Below are positions 7,359-12,283 of a DNA stretch of 12,283 bases, piece after piece. How positions within the stretch are numbered: the stretch's first letter is position 1; each line of letters starts with the position of its first letter. Origin of the DNA: SNAP01 sp049671745 (GTDB lineage: Bacteria > Bacteroidota > Bacteroidia > Bacteroidales > Marinifilaceae); the NCBI GenBank assembly GCA_049671745.1, contig JBATVL010000084.1, forward strand, positions 1-12,283. The letters run 5' to 3'. The notes beneath the pieces were generated by a model, which was not told the origin of the DNA, made no database searches, and worked only from the letters and a program-made list of their open reading frames with translations. The position numbers and the translations under genes are program-made.

Positions 7359-9770
7359 ATGATTAAATCAAACTTCTTGACGGCAATACGTCACCTAATA
7401 AAAAATAAGGGACTATCGGCGATAAATATTTTCGGACTCTCTGTTAGTGTAGCAATATGTCTACTATCTTATTTATTTATCTCTTATGAGTACTCTCATG
7501 ATAATTTTCATAAGAAAGGCGATAGGATATATCAAGTAATTAATAGGGTTGAATTTAAAGGAAATGATCCATATTACAATTCTCTTCAAGACCATACATT
7601 AGCTGCTGCTTTGAAAAGAGATATCCCTCAAATAGAAGCTGCTGCTGCTTTCAGAACATGTGATGGCTGGGTAAGATATGAGAACAAGAAGTTTAGAGAG
7701 AATATTGCTTTTACTGATTCTTCTTTTTTTAAAATATTTAGCTTCGATTTTCTTATTAATTCAGAAAGAGATGTTCTTAAGAATGAGAATGATATATTTA
7801 TTACTCAAGAGTTTGCAGATAAGTTGATTAAGGCACAAACCTTAGTTGATTATTCAGCACTTATAGGTGAATCTATAGTTTTCCCTGATATTGATGACAA
7901 GCCACTTACTATTGCTGGTATCTTAAAGAACTTGCCTAAGAATTCTAGTATGCAGTTTGATATTGTGGCTCAGTATAAACATTCAAAGTATTATTCTCAG
8001 TCTAGTAATGATATAGGAAATTCTAATGTTTATGTTTCATTAACAAACTTAAGAGATAAGGATATAGTAGAGAAAACTGGAACATCGCAAATAAAGAAAT
8101 TTTATGCAAAAGCATATAAACAGTTTACTAAAGATGGAAAAGAAGTAGATAAGATTAAGAATTTTACTATAGAATTGTTATTATTCAAGGATAAATATTT
8201 TACAGATAAACTTCAGTGGTCAGCTTATTCTGAAAAGGGAGATAAACAGCGTTCATCTATACTTGCATACATTTCAATTTTAGTACTTATCCTTGCTTGT
8301 GTAAACTATGTTATGTTGTCTGTAGGTATCTCTATGAAGAGATTTAAAGAGATAGCAGTTAAGAAGGTATTTGGAAGTAAGCGTATATCTATTATCACTC
8401 AATTTATCACAGAAACAAGTTTAACTGTTTTTATATCTATTGTAATTGGAATAGTTATTGCAGAACTTAGTTTGCCTTTCTTTAACGATTTAACAGGCTT
8501 TGATTTAGAATTTAATATATATTCTAATTTGTTGGCATACAGTTTCTTGATTATTCTGTTTGCTGTTATTGTGGCCATTATAAGTATACCAAGTATATAT
8601 ATATCTAAGCAAAATCCTGTAAGCATATTTCGTAACCAGACTAAGATGGGTACACGTTTGGGTTTTGCTAAATCATTCATAGTGGTTCAGTTTACTTTAT
8701 CTCTGATTCTTGTTATTGCATCTATATTTATTGTGAAGCAGATTGATTATATGAAGACTCGTGATGTTGGTTTTAATGCTGATAATGTAATAATAGCGAA
8801 TATACCCTCTGATTTTACTTATTCAAAAACTATTAGTCTGCAAAATAGATATAGGGATATTGTTGGAGTTAAGAGCGTTGGAGGTGGTGACAGGAATTTT
8901 GTATATGGTAGTTCCTCTTCTGGCTTTAATATAGATACTGTAAAAATACAAGCTAGATTGTTAGGTATAGATACTTCATATATAAATACTCTTGGTATGA
9001 CACTTCTTAAGGGTAGAAATTTTAGGGAGACAGATAATAAAGACACTATTAATGCAGTAATTATTAATGAGAGTTTTGCAAAAGTATTAAACTGGAAAGA
9101 GCCTGTAGGTAAGATATTTAAATTTTGGAGGCAGAATGTTCAGGTTGTTGGCTTGCTTAAAGATTTTCACTTTGATTCTATGCATAGATCAGTCACTCCT
9201 CTTATTTGCATTAATGGTAGGCACGTAAATAAAATCAATTATCTATTTGTTAAGGTAAAAGATGGGAAAGTTCATGATTGTTTAGAAGAAATGAAGAGTA
9301 TTTGGAGGGAGTTTGATTCTGAACGAGAACTGTCTCGTAGTATTTTGACTGATAAGCTTAAAAAGCAATATGAAGGCGAAGAACGAGTAGCGAAGATCAT
9401 CTCGACTATTTCTATACTTGCTTTAATGATTTCTGTATTCGGACTTATTGGATTAACAATGTTATTATTAATGCAGAAGATAAAAGAGATAGGAATACGT
9501 AAGATTAATGGAGCTAGCACTTCTCAGATTCTGGTTCTTATAAATAAGGAATTTGCTAAGTATTTGCTAATTGCTGCTGTTATTGCAATTCCTGCATCTT
9601 ATTATGGTTTATCTAAATGGTTAGAAGATTTTGCTTATAAAACACCTCTTTCATGGTGGGTATTTATTGCATGTTTCTGTTCGTTAGGACTAATTGTTAT
9701 AGTAGTAATAAGTTATAAATCTATTCGTGCTGCTATTAGTAATCCTGTTGACGCTATAAAATATGAGTAA
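7359..9770 (+). CDS. FtsX/MacB-family ABC permease 3 (tandem paralog B)
   Basis: 803 residues, closest to permease 2, from which it differs by a 2-residue insertion near 620 (HVNKINYLF region). It has the same eight helices (about 21-42, 301-322, 347-370, 390-413, 438-460, 681-705, 731-750 and 765-787) and two periplasmic domains. The second coupling loop IKEIGIRKINGAS (708-720) is unchanged. The first reads KEIAVKKVFGSKRISI (330-345), with Ala replacing the Gly of the EIG motif found in permeases 1 and 2. All the main family features are intact, so it is not a decaying copy. The start at 7359 is supported by the conserved spacer and by N-terminal identity with permease 2. It presumably shares the single upstream ATPase and adaptor. 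Confidence 0.95.
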   Translation: MIKSNFLTAIRHLIKNKGLSAINIFGLSVSVAICLLSYLFISYEYSHDNFHKKGDRIYQVINRVEFKGNDPYYNSLQDHTLAAALKRDIPQIEAAAAFRTCDGWVRYENKKFRENIAFTDSSFFKIFSFDFLINSERDVLKNENDIFITQEFADKLIKAQTLVDYSALIGESIVFPDIDDKPLTIAGILKNLPKNSSMQFDIVAQYKHSKYYSQSSNDIGNSNVYVSLTNLRDKDIVEKTGTSQIKKFYAKAYKQFTKDGKEVDKIKNFTIELLLFKDKYFTDKLQWSAYSEKGDKQRSSILAYISILVLILACVNYVMLSVGISMKRFKEIAVKKVFGSKRISIITQFITETSLTVFISIVIGIVIAELSLPFFNDLTGFDLEFNIYSNLLAYSFLIILFAVIVAIISIPSIYISKQNPVSIFRNQTKMGTRLGFAKSFIVVQFTLSLILVIASIFIVKQIDYMKTRDVGFNADNVIIANIPSDFTYSKTISLQNRYRDIVGVKSVGGGDRNFVYGSSSSGFNIDTVKIQARLLGIDTSYINTLGMTLLKGRNFRETDNKDTINAVIINESFAKVLNWKEPVGKIFKFWRQNVQVVGLLKDFHFDSMHRSVTPLICINGRHVNKINYLFVKVKDGKVHDCLEEMKSIWREFDSERELSRSILTDKLKKQYEGEERVAKIISTISILALMISVFGLIGLTMLLLMQKIKEIGIRKINGASTSQILVLINKEFAKYLLIAAVIAIPASYYGLSKWLEDFAYKTPLSWWVFIACFCSLGLIVIVVISYKSIRAAISNPVDAIKYE

Positions 9771-9822
9771 AAATTAAATCGTGATTCCCTAACTAAAAAA
9801 TCTAATTATAAACAATATACAG
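9771..9822. repeat. 52-bp spacer, copy C (paired with the window end)
   Basis: This gap between permeases 3 and 4 differs from the 62-bp spacers but aligns without gaps to 12232-12283, matching at about 38 of 52 positions. The match is strongest in the last 19 bases, AATTATAAA(C/G)AATATACAG, with one mismatch. An ATTCCC motif lies 14 bp after the stop codon in both. No hairpin or promoter is evident. Confidence 0.75.
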
Positions 9823-12231
9823 ATGTTTAAGAATAACCTAATAACCGCATTGCGACATATAATCAAGAATAAAGGTTTATCAGCCATAAATATTTTTGGT
9901 CTTTCAATAAGTATAGCTATTTGCTTACTTTCTTATCTATTTATTTCTTTTGAATATTCACATGATAATTTCCATAAGGATGGCGATAGGGTATATATGC
10001 TCTTAAATAAAATTATAAAAGATAGAGATGGTGTTGAATATAAATTCATGCACAATGATAAGATTCCAGCTAAATTAAAGAAAGCTTTACCTGAAGTAGA
10101 AGATGCTACAGGAATAAGAACTTGTGTAGGTTGGACTTCTTATAAGGATAAAAAGCTATTTAGAAATATTGCATTCCTAGATTCTTCCTTCTTTAATATA
10201 TTTAGTTTCGACTTACTTGTTGGTCATTTTAATGCTGCAAATTGGACTAATAATGATGTTCTTATTACAAAAGAATATGCTGATAAAATAATAAGAGCTC
10301 AAACTGTAGGAGAGTATTCAGAACTTATAGGACAGACAATAGAGTTTGCTGATCTAGATAATAAATCTCTTACCATTCGTGGAATATTTAAACCTATACC
10401 TAAAAATTCAAGCATAGACTTTGATCTTGCTGTAAATTTTAAGCATGCAGAACATTATGGATATAACGGAAGTTCATTTCATAATACAAATGTGTATGTA
10501 AAATTAAAAAGTAAGGAAGATAAAGAGATAGTTGAAAAGAAAAGTAGTTTACTTAATAAGAGTGTGTTTTCTGTGTTGTACAATGCTTATGTAAAAAAAG
10601 GGACTATTAAGGCTGATGAGAAGAATTTAAGTATTAGTCTAGTGAATATTAGAAATATATATTTCTCTGATAAAATAGCTTGGAAATCATATGCTAAAAA
10701 AGGAGATAAAACACGTTCTGATATTCTTATATGCATCTCTATATTAGTATTACTTATTGCCTGTATCAACTATATAATGTTATCTATTGGCCTTTCCATG
10801 AAGAGATTTAAGGAGATAGCAATAAAGAAGGTCTTTGGTTCTAAAAGACGAAGACTGATCTTTCAGCTTATTACAGAAACAGGCATCACCGTTTTATTAT
10901 CTCTTATTTTAGGGATTGTAATTGCTGAATTAATATTACCACTTTTTAAAGAATTTACTGGGAATGATATAGATTATGTTTTGTATTCTAATTTTAATGC
11001 CTACATATTTTTGATATGTATAGCATTTGTAATTATTGCTGTTGTAAGTATTCCTAGTATCTATATTTCTAAACTTAATCCTATTAGAATATTTCGTAAT
11101 GAGTCAAAACTTGGTAGCAAATTAGCTTTAGCGAAATCCTTTATGGTTATTCAATTTACACTTTCTCTCATTCTTATTATAAGTTCTGTATTTATAATTA
11201 AGCACATTGATTTTATGAAGAATCATGAGGTTGGTTTTGATACTAAAAATCTTATAGGAATTAACATTCCTTCTACATGTACAAATGATAAAGCTATAAT
11301 AATAGAGGATAGGTATCAAAAGTTGAACGGAGTAATTAATACAGGTTCAAGCGATAGAGATTTTTCGTGGGGTACAGCAGACTTTACTATAAGGTATAAT
11401 TCTGAAAATATAAATATCAGAGCCATAGGTATAGATACTAGTTATATTAAGACCCTGGGAATAAAACTAATTTCAGGTAGGAATTTAAGAGAAACAGATA
11501 ATATGAAACCTCCATATAGTATGGTTGTTAATGAAGCTTTTGTTCGTAGATTAAGACTTGATAATCCTATAGGAACACAAATAAAAGCATGGAATTCTTA
11601 TATAGAAATTGTTGGTTTAGTTAAAGATTTCAACTATAGTTCTATGCGTAACGATATTAGTCCTTTTTGTTTTATGAATAGAGTCTTGGGAAAAACAAGC
11701 GTAATATATGCAAGACTAAAACCAGAATCTGGGAAGAAAACAATAGAGGAGATGATCAGCTTGTGGAGTGAGTTCGATTCTGAACGTGAATTTGATTATT
11801 TTTATGTAGGAGATAGTCTGAAAACATTATATCGTTCAGAAGAAAAGACATCTAAAATTATAATTTCTGTTACTGTAATTGCATTATTTATCTCTCTACT
11901 AGGTTTACTTGGACTTACAATGTTATTATTAATGCAGAAGATTAAAGAGATAGGTATTCGCAAGATTAACGGTGCTACCACTAAAGATATTCTTATAATG
12001 ATCAATAAGGAATTTGCTAAATATCTTCTTATTGCTGCTCTTGTTGCTATTCCTATATCTTATTACGGATTAACGGTATGGTTAGAGAATTTTGCATATA
12101 AAACACCTCTCTCTCTCTGGGTATTTGTTGTTTGTTTTTTCTTCTTAGGAATTATAGTTATTGCAACTATAAGTTATAGATCTGTTAAAGCATCTTTAAA
12201 TAACCCTATTGATGCCATTAAATACGAGTAA
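9823..12231 (+). CDS. FtsX/MacB-family ABC permease 4 (tandem paralog C)
   Basis: 802 residues, same double-FtsX layout and length as permeases 2 and 3 but only about half identical to them by eye. Helices are at about 21-42, 301-322, 347-370, 390-413, 438-460, 680-704, 730-749 and 764-786. Coupling loops are KEIAIKKVFGSKRRRL (330-345; EIA as in permease 3) and IKEIGIRKINGAT (707-719). Strongly kept parts are the N-terminus with TM1, KSSFFxIFSFD-like residues 121-130, IDTSYIxTLG (537-546), GRNLRETDN (552-560) and the last helices. The region 60-80, the stretch 240-275 and 485-530 in the second periplasmic domain differ most. The reading frame is uninterrupted. A (CT)6 run at 12107-12118 is within codons for PLSLW. 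It was probably diverged before the duplication that gave permeases 2 and 3. Confidence 0.95.
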   Translation: MFKNNLITALRHIIKNKGLSAINIFGLSISIAICLLSYLFISFEYSHDNFHKDGDRVYMLLNKIIKDRDGVEYKFMHNDKIPAKLKKALPEVEDATGIRTCVGWTSYKDKKLFRNIAFLDSSFFNIFSFDLLVGHFNAANWTNNDVLITKEYADKIIRAQTVGEYSELIGQTIEFADLDNKSLTIRGIFKPIPKNSSIDFDLAVNFKHAEHYGYNGSSFHNTNVYVKLKSKEDKEIVEKKSSLLNKSVFSVLYNAYVKKGTIKADEKNLSISLVNIRNIYFSDKIAWKSYAKKGDKTRSDILICISILVLLIACINYIMLSIGLSMKRFKEIAIKKVFGSKRRRLIFQLITETGITVLLSLILGIVIAELILPLFKEFTGNDIDYVLYSNFNAYIFLICIAFVIIAVVSIPSIYISKLNPIRIFRNESKLGSKLALAKSFMVIQFTLSLILIISSVFIIKHIDFMKNHEVGFDTKNLIGINIPSTCTNDKAIIIEDRYQKLNGVINTGSSDRDFSWGTADFTIRYNSENINIRAIGIDTSYIKTLGIKLISGRNLRETDNMKPPYSMVVNEAFVRRLRLDNPIGTQIKAWNSYIEIVGLVKDFNYSSMRNDISPFCFMNRVLGKTSVIYARLKPESGKKTIEEMISLWSEFDSEREFDYFYVGDSLKTLYRSEEKTSKIIISVTVIALFISLLGLLGLTMLLLMQKIKEIGIRKINGATTKDILIMINKEFAKYLLIAALVAIPISYYGLTVWLENFAYKTPLSLWVFVVCFFFLGIIVIATISYRSVKASLNNPIDAIKYE

Positions 12232-12283
12232 ATATAAATTAAACATTCCCTTAACTTAAAATAGAATTATAAAGAATATACAG
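12232..12283. repeat. 52-bp spacer, copy D, likely leader of a fifth permease gene
   Basis: The window ends in AATATACAG, the same bases that directly precede the ATG of permease 4 at 9823. The stop-to-edge distance (52 bp) equals the stop-to-ATG distance there. By this alignment an ATG is expected at 12284, just outside the window. There is no terminator-like hairpin here, so the operon most likely continues. Confidence 0.7.

Larger units (their letters stand above)
4891..12231 (+). repeat. Tandem array of three paralogous permease genes
   Basis: Three consecutive genes of 801, 803 and 802 codons share architecture and register, starting (M)xKxN(L/F)(L/I)TAxRHxxKNKGLSAINIFGLS and ending NP(V/I)DAIKYE. 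Copies 1 and 2 repeat with a constant offset of 2468 bp through spacer and most of the gene. This includes a 50-bp identical run (4972-5021 and 7440-7489) that encodes the first membrane helix. Copy 3 is an older divergence. The arrangement fits repeated tandem duplication by unequal recombination followed by divergence. Confidence 0.9.

Noticed and set aside
8399..9520. Three minus-strand open frames inside permease 3
   Set aside because: They are shadows of the permease on the opposite strand. Similar-looking antisense peptides (for example APLILRIPISFIFCINNN) arise from the conserved IKEIGIRKINGA codons.
10587..12005. Minus-strand open frames inside permease 4
   Set aside because: Same explanation: they are antisense to strongly conserved permease sequence with no independent coding support.
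12107..12118. (CT)6 dinucleotide run in permease 4 as a possible phase-variation tract
   Set aside because: Six units is short, the frame is intact, and the bases encode the conserved PLS motif also present in the other paralogs without a CT run.

Overview
The DNA is strongly AT-rich, with no Shine-Dalgarno-like sequence before any gene. Starts sit behind A/T-rich leaders such as AAATTATG. The protein families (MacA-like adaptor, LolD/MacB-type ATPase, ~800-residue double-FtsX permeases ending NPVxxIKYE) are the style seen in Bacteroidota, probably Bacteroidales. That placement comes from protein family style and gene architecture; no rRNA or marker gene is present.

Layout: positions 1-436 are a gene-free leader rich in dyad symmetries: an 11-bp tandem repeat, a 9-bp inverted repeat, a 16-bp perfect palindrome, a strong 12-bp hairpin, a cluster of three GTAC boxes and a promoter-like segment. 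From 437 to the right edge everything reads left to right and is tightly packed, so it looks like one operon: periplasmic adaptor (437-1687), ABC ATPase (1701-2414), then four large permeases (2426-4828, 4891-7296, 7359-9770, 9823-12231). The spacers are 13, 11, 62, 62 and 52 bp. The last 52 bp match the 52-bp spacer before the fourth permease without a gap and stop exactly where its ATG would fall, so a fifth permease very probably starts at 12284.

Working model: the adaptor and ATPase, with one or more permeases, form a tripartite MacAB-like (type VII ABC, mechanotransmission) exporter that needs an outer-membrane TolC-like channel not seen here. Each permease carries two FtsX-type modules (about 8 membrane helices), so each may be a complete membrane domain, and a single ATPase would then serve at least four alternative permeases. 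Permeases 2-4 are tandem paralogs: 2 and 3 are about 75% identical by my hand count, and 4 shares about half its residues with them. Permease 1 is a separate lineage. Differences among paralogs concentrate in the periplasmic parts, while TM1, the coupling loops and the C-terminus are kept.

The unusual points are the growing permease array on one ATPase, a spacer block that is far more conserved than the genes it separates, and a leader with a sigma-54-like site downstream of a GTAC dyad cluster. The substrate cannot be read from the sequence.
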